DNA of 44,184 nucleotides from Bradyrhizobium genomosp. I (2014) (GTDB lineage: Bacteria; Pseudomonadota; Alphaproteobacteria; Rhizobiales; Xanthobacteraceae): positions 1-44,184 of the forward strand of contig NZ_AJQE01000330.1 of NCBI RefSeq assembly GCF_000261685.1, written 5' to 3'. Both the position numbers and the translations under genes were made by a program. The notes beneath the pieces are model-generated. The model did no database searches, had not been told where the DNA came from, and was given only the letters and a program-made list of their open reading frames with translations. Shown piece by piece: positions 36,696-44,184 of the stretch (positions are counted from its first letter, which is position 1; each line of letters begins with the position of its first letter).

Positions 36696-38990
36696 TCAGT
36701 CAGGTGGTGGAGAGATGGCGGGTGAAGCATCGACAGGCTTGCCGCCGGCGGTGATGACGGTCGCGGGACCCTTGCCGCCCGAGCGCATCGAGGGCGAGGA
36801 CATGGCCGCGAACTTCTCGCGCTTGAGCCGCACCTGGATCATGTGCGGGCAGCGGTGATCGTCGTAGTAGAGTTCCTGGCAATGCATGCAGTAGATGCAC
36901 TCATTGACGTTGATGTGCCCCTCGGGATGGATCGACTGCACCGGACACTCCTTGGCGCAACGTTGGCAGGGCGAGCCGCATTCTTCCCAGCGCCGCAGCC
37001 ATTCGAAGGTCCGCATGCGGCCTGGAATTGCAAGCGCCGCGCCGAGCGGACAGAGGTAGCGGCAGAAGAAGCGCTCGATGAAGAGGCCGATGACGAGCAG
37101 GGCGACAGCGTAGGCCACGAATGGCCAGCCCCGCGAGAACTTCAGGATGATCGCCGTCTTGAACGGTTCGACCTCGGCAAATCGCTCGGCCATGTCGACG
37201 GAGTAGAGCGACAGGCCGAACAGTCCGAGAAAGATGATGTACTTGATCGGCCACAGCCGTTCATGCAGTCCCCACGGCACTGTGATTTGCGGCACCTTGA
37301 GCCACTTCGCGACAGTGTTGGTGAGCTCCTGCAGTGCGCCGAAGGGGCACAGCCAGCCGCAGAATGGGCCGCGGCCCCAGAACAGTAGCCCGCCAGCCGT
37401 CGCGGCCCACAGAATGAAGATCAGCGGAGCGGCGAGGAAGAATTCCCAGCGGAAGCCGGTCACCAAGGCATTGGTGAAGGTGACGACGTTGACGACGGAG
37501 AGCTGCGCGTTGGCGTACCAGCCGAGCCAGACCAGAACGAAGGCGAGATAGCCTCGCCGCACCCAGGTGTACAGAACCGGCCTGCGCACCAGCAGGTTCT
37601 GGAAGAAGAAGATGCCGGTGAGGGCGGCCAGCATGAACGCGGTGACGCCGATCGAGACCGTGCTCGACCGCCAGATCCGCATCCAAAGCGCCTCATCTGC
37701 CTCCGCGGGCGGTGGGGCCGCAGCTTTTGCCTGCGAGCGCGGAGGCGCCGCGCTCTCCGGCACCGTCACGGTACGCTGCTCGCGGCGTATGTAGCTGTCG
37801 GGCAGGGCGTAGTTGAGGTCGAAGGTCAGAAATGCCTTGTCGCGGCCGCCCAGACTCCGTTGCACCAGCAATTGAAGCTGCCACGGCTGGGTCGGATCCA
37901 GGGTGAACTCGGGAGGGGTGACGAACAGTCCGATTTCCCTGAACTCGGGCGCGCCGGCCGCTTCCAGTGCGCCAAGGCGGGTATGGTTGCGGTCGCGGAA
38001 GCGGGTGCTGTTGCCTTCCTGCAGGATCTCGATGCGATCGAAGATGCCGCCGCGTACGTAGGCCGAGCCCTTGAAGGAGTAGGGACCGTTGCCGGCGACG
38101 ACGATCGCCTGCTGCCCGGGCTTCAGACTGTCCTTCAAGCGTCGATAGCCGTCCTCGCCGAGCAGGCTGCGGCCGATCGTAGGAGCGGTGACGAGCGCCA
38201 CGTAGAGGTCGATGAAGCTGTCGCTCGCGTCACCTGGTTCCGGATACTGGCTCGCCGCAGCGCTGCCGGACTTCGCAAAGGCGTCGTTGACGTCACCGAT
38301 GCCGAGATGAAGCCGGCGTATCGAGCCATCACCGACGAGGCTCTCCCAGTCGCGGATTTCGCTGTGTTCGAGATCGAGCGTCTTGATGACCGGGGGCAGG
38401 GCCGCCGACGCCGCAGCGCTGTCGCCGCCGCCGACGCGACCGCTTCGGATCAGCTTCGATGCCGCGCGGACGATGCTGTCGCCCATCACCAGCACGGTGA
38501 CCGTCGCGCCGCTCACGATATCGACCTGCGGCGGCCTCTCGGCACCGCTTGCGACCGGCTTCATGTCCTTGCCGATCAGGGAGTTCATGGCTGCGACGAT
38601 GCGGGCTTCGGGAATGCCGACCAGGACGATCGGCTCCTTGTGATCGACGAGCTTGACGCCGGTGATGACGCCCTTCGGATCGATGCCGGCCAGCAGGTGA
38701 ATCGGTTTGCCGGAGTAGCCGACGGCATTCGCGAAATCGGAGTTGAGGAAGACGAATCCCTGGAGCTGGTCGCCGCGGTAGACCGGCACGATCGGCGGAT
38801 CGCCTTGTGGCGGGCCGAAGCGATCCGCGCCGGGGAAAAACTCCGCAGGCGCGATCTTCGGCAAGTATGTCGGCAAATCGCCGGCGGCGCATGCGGGCGA
38901 AATATAAGTCAGACACAACAGCAGCCAGCTGGCGAGCGCTAGCGCTGCACGCCTTGCGAAGGCGGTATCGTCATCCGGTCGCTTCAACAT
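36696..38990 (-). CDS. nosR: NosR, membrane flavo-iron-sulfur protein for N2O reduction
   Basis: Membrane protein that supports N2O respiration, probably passing electrons to NosZ. The 764 aa have a signal peptide (to about residue 35) and a periplasmic FMN-binding domain (~80-190), with the covalent-FMN Thr in [11 protein letters not shown] near residue 161. A set of membrane helices (~445-680) contains two CxxxCP motifs ([13 protein letters not shown] and [12 protein letters not shown]). A C-terminal ferredoxin domain has Cys clusters [17 protein letters not shown] and [18 protein letters not shown]. First gene of the nos operon. The ATG at 38990 lacks a strong ribosome site. I found no convincing FNR/FixK/NnrR box in the 178-bp divergent gap. 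Confidence 0.96.
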   Translation of the reverse strand: MLKRPDDDTAFARRAALALASWLLLCLTYISPACAAGDLPTYLPKIAPAEFFPGADRFGPPQGDPPIVPVYRGDQLQGFVFLNSDFANAVGYSGKPIHLLAGIDPKGVITGVKLVDHKEPIVLVGIPEARIVAAMNSLIGKDMKPVASGAERPPQVDIVSGATVTVLVMGDSIVRAASKLIRSGRVGGGDSAAASAALPPVIKTLDLEHSEIRDWESLVGDGSIRRLHLGIGDVNDAFAKSGSAAASQYPEPGDASDSFIDLYVALVTAPTIGRSLLGEDGYRRLKDSLKPGQQAIVVAGNGPYSFKGSAYVRGGIFDRIEILQEGNSTRFRDRNHTRLGALEAAGAPEFREIGLFVTPPEFTLDPTQPWQLQLLVQRSLGGRDKAFLTFDLNYALPDSYIRREQRTVTVPESAAPPRSQAKAAAPPPAEADEALWMRIWRSSTVSIGVTAFMLAALTGIFFFQNLLVRRPVLYTWVRRGYLAFVLVWLGWYANAQLSVVNVVTFTNALVTGFRWEFFLAAPLIFILWAATAGGLLFWGRGPFCGWLCPFGALQELTNTVAKWLKVPQITVPWGLHERLWPIKYIIFLGLFGLSLYSVDMAERFAEVEPFKTAIILKFSRGWPFVAYAVALLVIGLFIERFFCRYLCPLGAALAIPGRMRTFEWLRRWEECGSPCQRCAKECPVQSIHPEGHINVNECIYCMHCQELYYDDHRCPHMIQVRLKREKFAAMSSPSMRSGGKGPATVITAGGKPVDASPAISPPPD

Positions 38991-39168
38991 GTCGATTCAA
39001 ATGCGATCTGCGCAGCCAACCGGGCCGCGCGTGCCTTGACATTCTTCGTCGATGATTTGTCGCCGCTGACGTGCAAAACTCATCGCGTGCGACCACATCT
39101 GTCAAGCCCGCCGCAGAGATTTGCGCTCGCGCCGGAACGGATCAGGAATCTGCATTTGGAGTCCTTGC

Positions 39169-40044
39169 ATGCCATTTCTACGCACTTCGTTGCTCAGTGC
39201 TGAGCCCGCAGGTGTATTGAAGTCTCTCGACGAGCTCTTTGCGCTAGCGCATGCAATGGAGCAGGAGGCGGCCTATCGGTATGATGCTCTTGCCGAAGAT
39301 ATGCGCGGGCAGGGCAAGGCCGATCTTGCGGACGTGTTCACGCGACTTGCTGCCGCCGAGCGCGAGCACGTCGACAGCGTCACACGGTGGTCGCAATCCC
39401 GATGCGGCAAAGGCCCGGATCCTGCCCTGGTGCGCTGGGAAGCGCCGGAACCCCTCGATCCGGAATCGGCCGCCGAAGTCAAAACATCCCGTTTGATGAC
39501 GCCGTACCGCGCGCTCGCCATGGCGGTCCGCAACGAGGAACGCGCCTTCGCGTTCTGGTCCTACCTGGCAGCCTACTCGCATGATGCCGAGGTCAAGAAG
39601 GCGTCCGAGGCCATGGCCAGGGAGGAACTCGGCCATGTCGCCACGCTGCGGAAGGAGAGGCGCCGCGCGTATCATCGTCAACACGAACGGGATTCCGTCG
39701 AAGCATCCGCAGCGCCACAGCCGCCGATCGATGCGCGAAAGCTCGAGCTTCGTCTGGTTGCGCAACTAGCCGAGCTTGAGCAACGCCTGACCGGTCCAGC
39801 CGCCGTCCGGACACGGGAGATTCGCCAGCAGGCAGGCAAGATGGCCGCCGCCGCCGCCGGCTTCGGGAGCTTTCCGGCGTCCATGGAACGAAAGGATCCT
39901 CTGGAGATCGCCGAAGCCCTCGTCGATGGTTATCTCGACGGCGCCGAGCGCGCGAGCGACCCAGTCCACCTTGAAAGCCTGCAGCAACTTGCGGAGCAAG
40001 CGATATCGAGGCTGGCATGGCTGCGTTCGTTCTTGGCGAACTAG
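39169..40044 (+). CDS. Ferritin-like/rubrerythrin-family diiron protein
   Basis: 291 aa. The first ~165 residues form a four-helix ferritin-like domain with the expected carboxylate/His pattern: Glu33 (HAMEQEAAYRY), Glu64-x-x-His67 (AAEREHVDSV), Glu123/124 (VRNEERAFAFW) and Glu153-x-x-His156 (REELGHVATL). This is a complete diiron set of rubrerythrin type, but there is no rubredoxin Cys4 domain. The C-terminal ~120 residues are helical and charged, of unknown role. The ATG at 39169 has GGAG about 7 nt upstream; a TTG at 39121 in the same frame is less likely. It is divergent from nosR, so it may share control with denitrification and handle peroxide, NO-damaged iron or iron supply. The function is inferred only. 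Confidence 0.8.
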   Translation: MPFLRTSLLSAEPAGVLKSLDELFALAHAMEQEAAYRYDALAEDMRGQGKADLADVFTRLAAAEREHVDSVTRWSQSRCGKGPDPALVRWEAPEPLDPESAAEVKTSRLMTPYRALAMAVRNEERAFAFWSYLAAYSHDAEVKKASEAMAREELGHVATLRKERRRAYHRQHERDSVEASAAPQPPIDARKLELRLVAQLAELEQRLTGPAAVRTREIRQQAGKMAAAAAGFGSFPASMERKDPLEIAEALVDGYLDGAERASDPVHLESLQQLAEQAISRLAWLRSFLAN

Positions 40045-40498
40045 ACCCGATGCAGTGCCGAGTCGCACGGCGGCTTCGTCGGCGCTGAGGCCGGCCAGTC
40101 CTCTGATGCAATACGAGCTCAGTTCGGGCGGGATCTGCTGACCGGCGGCAGGGCTGCTGGACCAGCATGGCCTAATCTCGAATTCGCATAAGGTATATTA
40201 TGGAATATTTTTATATTCAATTTGATCAATCATTTAGAGGAAACTCCTGCTGCCGTATCTTCACTTGGGCGCCGATTTGGTCCGTGCCTCGACGATCGCC
40301 TCAGCTATTGACGGCTACTGTGCATGGGGTTGTTTTTCAGATTTTGAAATCGACCCCGTGTTCCGAAAGCCGATATTGCCGTGACCTTGTCCGGCTGCAA
40401 TAAGCGGGGCCTCGCGAGATCGCAGATGACCTTCAGGCCGACCGTCCGTATAGGTTTGCATCTCAGAACAACAACAAACCTTCCGAGGAAGCAGACCC
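40045..40498. other. Intergenic region with an AT-rich island upstream of the TRAP genes
   Basis: 454 bp without a convincing gene. Around 40185-40245 the sequence turns sharply AT-rich, unlike its surroundings, and contains the palindrome TTGATCAA. This is a plausible promoter or regulator-binding zone for the TRAP operon. The palindrome does not have the spacing of an FNR/FixK box. A 67-codon frame beginning at 40200 inside the island is probably not a gene. Confidence 0.4.
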
Positions 40499-41530
40499 AT
40501 GGTCTTTTCAACGCGCTTTTCCCGACGCACGCTTCTCAAGGCCTCCGCCGCGACCACGGTCCTGGGTGGCCTCAGTGCGCCCCATGTTGCCCGCGCCCAG
40601 AGCGCCGAGTTCACCTACAAATACGCCAACAACCTGCCTGACACCCATCCGATGAACGTGCGCGCCAGGGAGATGGCGGCGGAGATCAAGAGCGAGACCG
40701 GCGGCAAGTTCGACCTCCAGATCTTCCCGAACAACCAGCTCGGGTCGGACACCGACATGCTGAGCCAGATCCGCTCCGGCGGCGTCGAGTTCTTCACGCT
40801 GTCCGGCCTGATCCTGTCGACCTTGGTGCCGGCGGCGTCCATCAACGGCATCGGCTTCGCGTTCCCGGACTACAATACGGTCTGGAAGGCCATGGACGGC
40901 GACCTCGGCGCCCATGTCCGTGGTGAGATCAAGAAGGCCGGCCTCGAGGTCATGGACAAGATCTGGGACAACGGCTTCCGCCAGACCACGTCGTCGACCA
41001 AGCCGATCAACGGTCCGGACGATCTCAAGGGCTTCAAGATCCGCGTGCCGGTGTCGCCGCTGTGGACCTCGATGTTCAAGGCGTTCGACGCGGCCCCTGC
41101 CTCGATCAATTTCAGCGAGGTCTATTCGGCACTCCAGACCAAGATCGTCGAGGGCCAGGAGAACCCGCTCGCGATCATCTCGACCGCGAAGCTCTACGAG
41201 GTGCAGAAGTACTGTTCGCTGACCAACCACATGTGGGACGGCTTCTGGTTCCTGGCCAACCGCAGAGCCTGGGAAAAGCTGCCGCAGGACGTGCGCACCG
41301 TCGTCGCCAGGAACATCAACGCCGCGGCCGTCAAGGAGCGCGAGGATACCGCCAAGCTCAATGCCAACCTCCAGCAGGAACTCGCAACCAAGGGCCTGAC
41401 CTTCAACCAGCCGACTGTTGGGCCGTTCCGGGACAAGCTGCGGTCTGCCGGCTTCTATGCCGAGTGGAAAGGCAAATATGGCGATCAGGCCTGGGACCTG
41501 CTGGAAAAGGCCGTCGGCAAGCTGTCGTAA
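40499..41530 (+). CDS. TRAP transporter substrate-binding protein (DctP family)
   Basis: Periplasmic receptor of a TRAP carboxylate transporter, 343 aa. A twin-arginine-type signal (FSRRTLLKASAATTVLGG) precedes the mature protein, which starts near AQSAEFTYKYANNLP. Family features include HPMNVRAREMAAEIKSETGG, FPNNQLGSDTDMLSQIRSG, the substrate-carboxylate Arg in FKIRVPVSPLW, and EVYSALQTKIVEGQENPL. The ATG at 40499 has GAGGAA about 8 nt upstream. It is the first gene of the receptor-QM-ligase block; the QM gene follows by 15 nt. The ligand is not readable from sequence. Confidence 0.94.
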   Translation: MVFSTRFSRRTLLKASAATTVLGGLSAPHVARAQSAEFTYKYANNLPDTHPMNVRAREMAAEIKSETGGKFDLQIFPNNQLGSDTDMLSQIRSGGVEFFTLSGLILSTLVPAASINGIGFAFPDYNTVWKAMDGDLGAHVRGEIKKAGLEVMDKIWDNGFRQTTSSTKPINGPDDLKGFKIRVPVSPLWTSMFKAFDAAPASINFSEVYSALQTKIVEGQENPLAIISTAKLYEVQKYCSLTNHMWDGFWFLANRRAWEKLPQDVRTVVARNINAAAVKEREDTAKLNANLQQELATKGLTFNQPTVGPFRDKLRSAGFYAEWKGKYGDQAWDLLEKAVGKLS

Positions 41531-41545
41531 CGCGTCGGGGCCGTC

Positions 41546-43435
41546 ATGGCTCATATCGAGATCGAGGTGACCGAAGTAACGGGCGAGGTGGCTGTGCAGT
41601 CCCCTCGCCGACCTTCGTTGCTGGGCTCAACGGAGCGCGTACTCGGCTTCCTCGTCGAGGTCCCGGCGGCGATTCTCGTCGTCGCCGAGATCGTGATCCT
41701 GTTTGCCGGCGTGGTCGCGCGCTACGGCCTGCACCGACCGCTGATCTGGTCGGACGAGCTCGCTTCGATTCTCTTCCTGTGGCTGGCGATGCTGGGCGCG
41801 GCGGTCGCATTCCGGCGCTCCGAGCACATGCGCATGACCGCGATCGTCGCGAGCGCGAAGCCTGCGATGCGGGCCTATCTCGATCTGGTCGCGACCTGCG
41901 CGGCGCTGGCGTTTCTTGCGCTGATCGTCTGGCCGTCCTGCGACTATGCTTACGAAGAGAGCTACATCACCACCCCGGCACTGCAGATCTCCAATATGTG
42001 GCGCGCTGCCGCACTGCCGGTCGGCATCGGCCTGATGGTGGCGTTCGCCCTGCTCCGGCTGCTACGCGCGGCCGACTACCGAATGGTTGCAGCCGCCGTG
42101 CTGTCGGTTGCGGTCGTGATCGGCGCATTCTGGCTGGCGGAGCCGTCGCTGCGGCCGCTCGGCAATCTCAACCTCGTCATCTTTTTCGTCGGCGTTGCAG
42201 GCTTCTGCGTCTTTGCCGGCGTTCCCATTGCGTTCGGCTTTGGCCTCGCCATCTTCGGCTATCTCGCGCTGACGACGCGGACGCCCGTCATGGTGCTGGT
42301 CGGGCGGATGGACGAGGGCATGAGCCACCTCATCCTGCTCTCCGTGCCCCTGTTCGTATTCCTCGGCCTCCTGATCGAGATGACCGGCATGGCGCGGGCC
42401 ATGGTGGCGTTCCTGGCGAGCCTGCTTGGCCATGTCCGCGGCGGTCTACATTACGTGCTGGTCGGCGCGATGTACCTCGTGTCCGGCATTTCCGGCGCCA
42501 AGGCGGCCGATATGGCGGCCGTTGCGCCCGTGCTGTTTCCGGAGATGAAACAGCGCGGCGCCAGGCCCGGCGACCTCGTCGCGCTTCTGGCGGCGACGGG
42601 CGCCCAGACCGAGACCATTCCGCCGAGCCTCGTGCTGATCACGATCGGCTCGGTCACCGGCGTCTCGATCGCGGCGCTGTTCACCGGCGGCCTCTTGCCC
42701 GGCGTCGTGCTCGCGATCACGCTGTGCCTGCTGGTATGGTGGCGCTACCGCCGCGAGGACATGAGCCACGTTCGCCGCGCCACGGGTGGCGAGATCGCCA
42801 GGACCTTCATCGTCGCCCTGCCCGCGCTCGCGCTGCCCTTCGTGATCCGCTATGCCGTGGTCGAGGGCATCGCGACTGCGACGGAAGTCTCGACCATCGG
42901 TATCGTCTATGGCGCTCTCGTCGGCCTCCTCGTCTACCGCCGCTTCGACTGGCGGCGGCTGTTTCCGATGCTGGTCGAGACGGCCGCGCTGTCTGGCGCG
43001 ATCCTCCTGATCATCGGCACGGCGACCGGCATGGCCTGGGGCCTGACCCAATCAGGCTTCTCGCGCTCGCTGGCGGCGGCCATGACCGGACTGCCGGGGG
43101 GCGCGGCGACCTTCATCGCCGTGTCGATCCTCGCCTTCACCATTCTCGGCAGCGTGCTGGAGGGCATCCCGGCGATCGTGCTGTTCGGGCCGCTGCTGTT
43201 CCCGATCGCCCGCGCCGTCGGCGTGCACGAGGTGCACTATGCCATGGTGATCATTCTCGCCATGGGTATCGGGCTATTCGCCCCGCCCTTCGGCGTCGGC
43301 TATTATGCCGCCTGCGCTATCGGACGCGTCGATCCGGCCGAGGGCATCAGGCCGATCTGGGGCTATATGCTGGCGCTGCTGGTGGGATTGATCATCGTCG
43401 CGATCTTCCCCTGGATTTCGATCGGATTCCTTTGA
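41546..43435 (+). CDS. TRAP transporter fused small and large permease (DctQM)
   Basis: Membrane partner of the TRAP receptor: residues ~25-200 form the small Q domain (four helices, RYGLHRPLIWSDELASILF) and residues ~205-629 the large M domain (about 12 helices). M-domain marks include VPIAFGFGLAIFGYLAL, SGISGAKAADMAAVAPVLFPEM, GAQTETIPPSLVLITIGS, VLEGIPAIVLFGPLLFPIA and APPFGVGYYAACAIGRVDP. Most TRAP systems encode Q and M separately; this 629-aa fusion is a recognised variant. Transport is driven by a sodium or proton gradient. The acyl-CoA synthetase gene begins 21 nt later, suggesting one operon. Confidence 0.94.
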   Translation: MAHIEIEVTEVTGEVAVQSPRRPSLLGSTERVLGFLVEVPAAILVVAEIVILFAGVVARYGLHRPLIWSDELASILFLWLAMLGAAVAFRRSEHMRMTAIVASAKPAMRAYLDLVATCAALAFLALIVWPSCDYAYEESYITTPALQISNMWRAAALPVGIGLMVAFALLRLLRAADYRMVAAAVLSVAVVIGAFWLAEPSLRPLGNLNLVIFFVGVAGFCVFAGVPIAFGFGLAIFGYLALTTRTPVMVLVGRMDEGMSHLILLSVPLFVFLGLLIEMTGMARAMVAFLASLLGHVRGGLHYVLVGAMYLVSGISGAKAADMAAVAPVLFPEMKQRGARPGDLVALLAATGAQTETIPPSLVLITIGSVTGVSIAALFTGGLLPGVVLAITLCLLVWWRYRREDMSHVRRATGGEIARTFIVALPALALPFVIRYAVVEGIATATEVSTIGIVYGALVGLLVYRRFDWRRLFPMLVETAALSGAILLIIGTATGMAWGLTQSGFSRSLAAAMTGLPGGAATFIAVSILAFTILGSVLEGIPAIVLFGPLLFPIARAVGVHEVHYAMVIILAMGIGLFAPPFGVGYYAACAIGRVDPAEGIRPIWGYMLALLVGLIIVAIFPWISIGFL

Positions 43436-43456
43436 GGTGTTTTCAGGAGGGTGTCG

Positions 43457-44184
43457 ATGAGTGAGCGGCAGAACCAGTACAATATCGGCCTCGACAAGAC
43501 TCCCGCCAACTACGTGCCCCTGAGCCCCCTGAGCTTCCTCGCGCGCAGCGCCGCGGTGTATCCCGGTCATCTCAGCACGGTCTACGAGGGGCGCAGCTTC
43601 ACCTGGGCGCAGACCCATGAGCGCTGCAAGCGATTTGCATCCTGGCTCGCGGGCAAGGGTATCGGCGTCGGCGACACCGTTGCGGCGATGTTGCCCAACA
43701 TTCCGGCGATGAACGAGGCGCACTTCGCCGTGCCCATGACCGGCGCCGTGCTCAACGCGCTCAACATCCGCCTCGATGCGCCTTCGATCGCGTTCCAGCT
43801 CGACCATGGCGGAGCCAGGATCATCCTGGTCGATCCCGAATTTTCGGGCGTCATCACCGACGCACTGGCGCAGATGAGCGGGCCAAAGCCATTCGTGATC
43901 GATGTCGACGACGCCGCCTTCAAGGGCGGCAAGCGGATCGGCGAGATCGAGTATGAGGCCGCCGTTGCCCAAGGCGATCCTGGCTTCGCCGCGATCACGC
44001 CGAATGACGAGTGGGACGCGATCGCGCTGAGCTACACCTCGGGCACGACGGGCAATCCCAAGGGCGTCGTCACTCACCATCGCGGTGCCTACCTGAATGC
44101 GGTCAGCAACATCCTCGCCGGCAACCTCGGTCAGCATCCGGTCTATCTCTGGACGCTGCCGATGTTCCACTGCAACGGCTGGGG
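43457..44184 (+). CDS. AMP-forming acyl-CoA synthetase, 5' part only
   Basis: The first ~242 codons of an ANL-family ligase; the rest lies beyond the window. It begins MSERQNQYNIGLDKTPANYV and contains GVGDTVAAMLPNIPAMNEAH, MTGAVLNALNIRLD and the P-loop-like adenylation motif SYTSGTTGNPKGVVTHH, then LWTLPMFHCNGW at the edge. The ATG at 43457 has CAGGAGG about 6 nt upstream. These features match bacterial medium/long-chain or branched acyl-CoA synthetases near the 'acyl-CoA synthetase/AMP-acid ligase II' group. Being just behind a TRAP transporter suggests it activates the imported carboxylate. Confidence 0.9.
   Translation, partial: MSERQNQYNIGLDKTPANYVPLSPLSFLARSAAVYPGHLSTVYEGRSFTWAQTHERCKRFASWLAGKGIGVGDTVAAMLPNIPAMNEAHFAVPMTGAVLNALNIRLDAPSIAFQLDHGGARIILVDPEFSGVITDALAQMSGPKPFVIDVDDAAFKGGKRIGEIEYEAAVAQGDPGFAAITPNDEWDAIALSYTSGTTGNPKGVVTHHRGAYLNAVSNILAGNLGQHPVYLWTLPMFHCNGW

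Noticed and set aside
34775..36754. 659-codon frame antisense to nosZ
   Set aside because: Shadow of nosZ, whose copper motifs and Tat signal are unmistakable.
38991..39168. Anaerobic regulator box in the nosR/ferritin gap (for example TTGACATTCTTCGTCG)
   Set aside because: Only one half-site matches FNR/FixK/NnrR consensus and the RegR pattern does not align, so no site is claimed.
40200..40403. 67-codon ORF in the AT-rich island before the TRAP genes
   Set aside because: Weak ribosome site and no protein-like pattern; more likely promoter DNA.
41062..43464. 800-codon frame overlapping the TRAP genes in another plus-strand frame
   Set aside because: Arg/Gly-rich GC shadow without hydrophobic segments; the DctQM frame shows the expected membrane helices.

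Overview
The window looks like chromosomal DNA of a Bradyrhizobium-type alphaproteobacterium (Nitrobacteraceae). The reasons are high GC with strong GC3 in the real genes, the order dusB-ntrB-ntrC-ntrY-ntrX-hfq-hflX, a nosRZDFYLX cluster, a B-type haem-copper oxidase operon, and intergenic repeats of a kind I recognise from Bradyrhizobium and relatives. The assignment comes from gene content and memory; no search was run. No tRNA, rRNA, CRISPR array, transposase or integrase was seen.

Layout. (1) 1-4918, minus: a respiratory operon encoding a dihaem c4-type cytochrome, a trihaem cytochrome, a 58-aa one-helix peptide, oxidase subunits II and I, and a membrane-anchored cytochrome c cut by the window edge. 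(2) 4919-5840: intergenic, mostly an interspersed repeat with a perfect 16-bp inverted repeat, followed by a 59-aa HTH-like protein gene. (3) 6170-7978, minus: pncC/cinA C-terminal domain and ispDF. (4) 8182-18131, plus: dusB, ntrB, ntrC, ntrY, ntrX, hfq, hflX, the nitrogen two-component and RNA-chaperone block. (5) mazG (minus) and queC (plus), bordered by two further intergenic repeats. (6) 20161-21820, minus: cobalt-type nitrile hydratase alpha, beta and accessory genes, then a small ORF of unknown function. (7) 22841-29763: an adenylate cyclase/ATPase/TPR regulator convergent with, and sharing stop-codon bases with, a 1278-aa protein that joins an unknown N-terminal domain, a Dyp-type peroxidase and a divergent cytochrome P450-like domain. 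(8) 30056-38990, minus: complete nosRZDFYLX for N2O reduction, with a divergent ferritin-like protein. (9) 40499-44184, plus: TRAP receptor, fused TRAP QM permease and the start of an acyl-CoA synthetase.

How they work together. The oxidase operon carries its own set of c-type cytochromes for electron delivery. NtrBC and NtrYX form the nitrogen-control core, and Hfq and HflX are post-transcriptional and ribosome-associated factors. The nos genes provide the last step of denitrification. The TRAP and ligase genes suggest uptake of a carboxylate followed by CoA activation.

The most unusual object is the N-domain/Dyp peroxidase/P450-like fusion at 25927-29763. Its peroxidase residues are intact, while its P450 I-helix and K-helix motifs depart from those of O2-activating monooxygenases. 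That would fit a two-step peroxide-dependent enzyme, by architectural analogy with fungal Ppo oxylipin synthases. This functional reading is inference.
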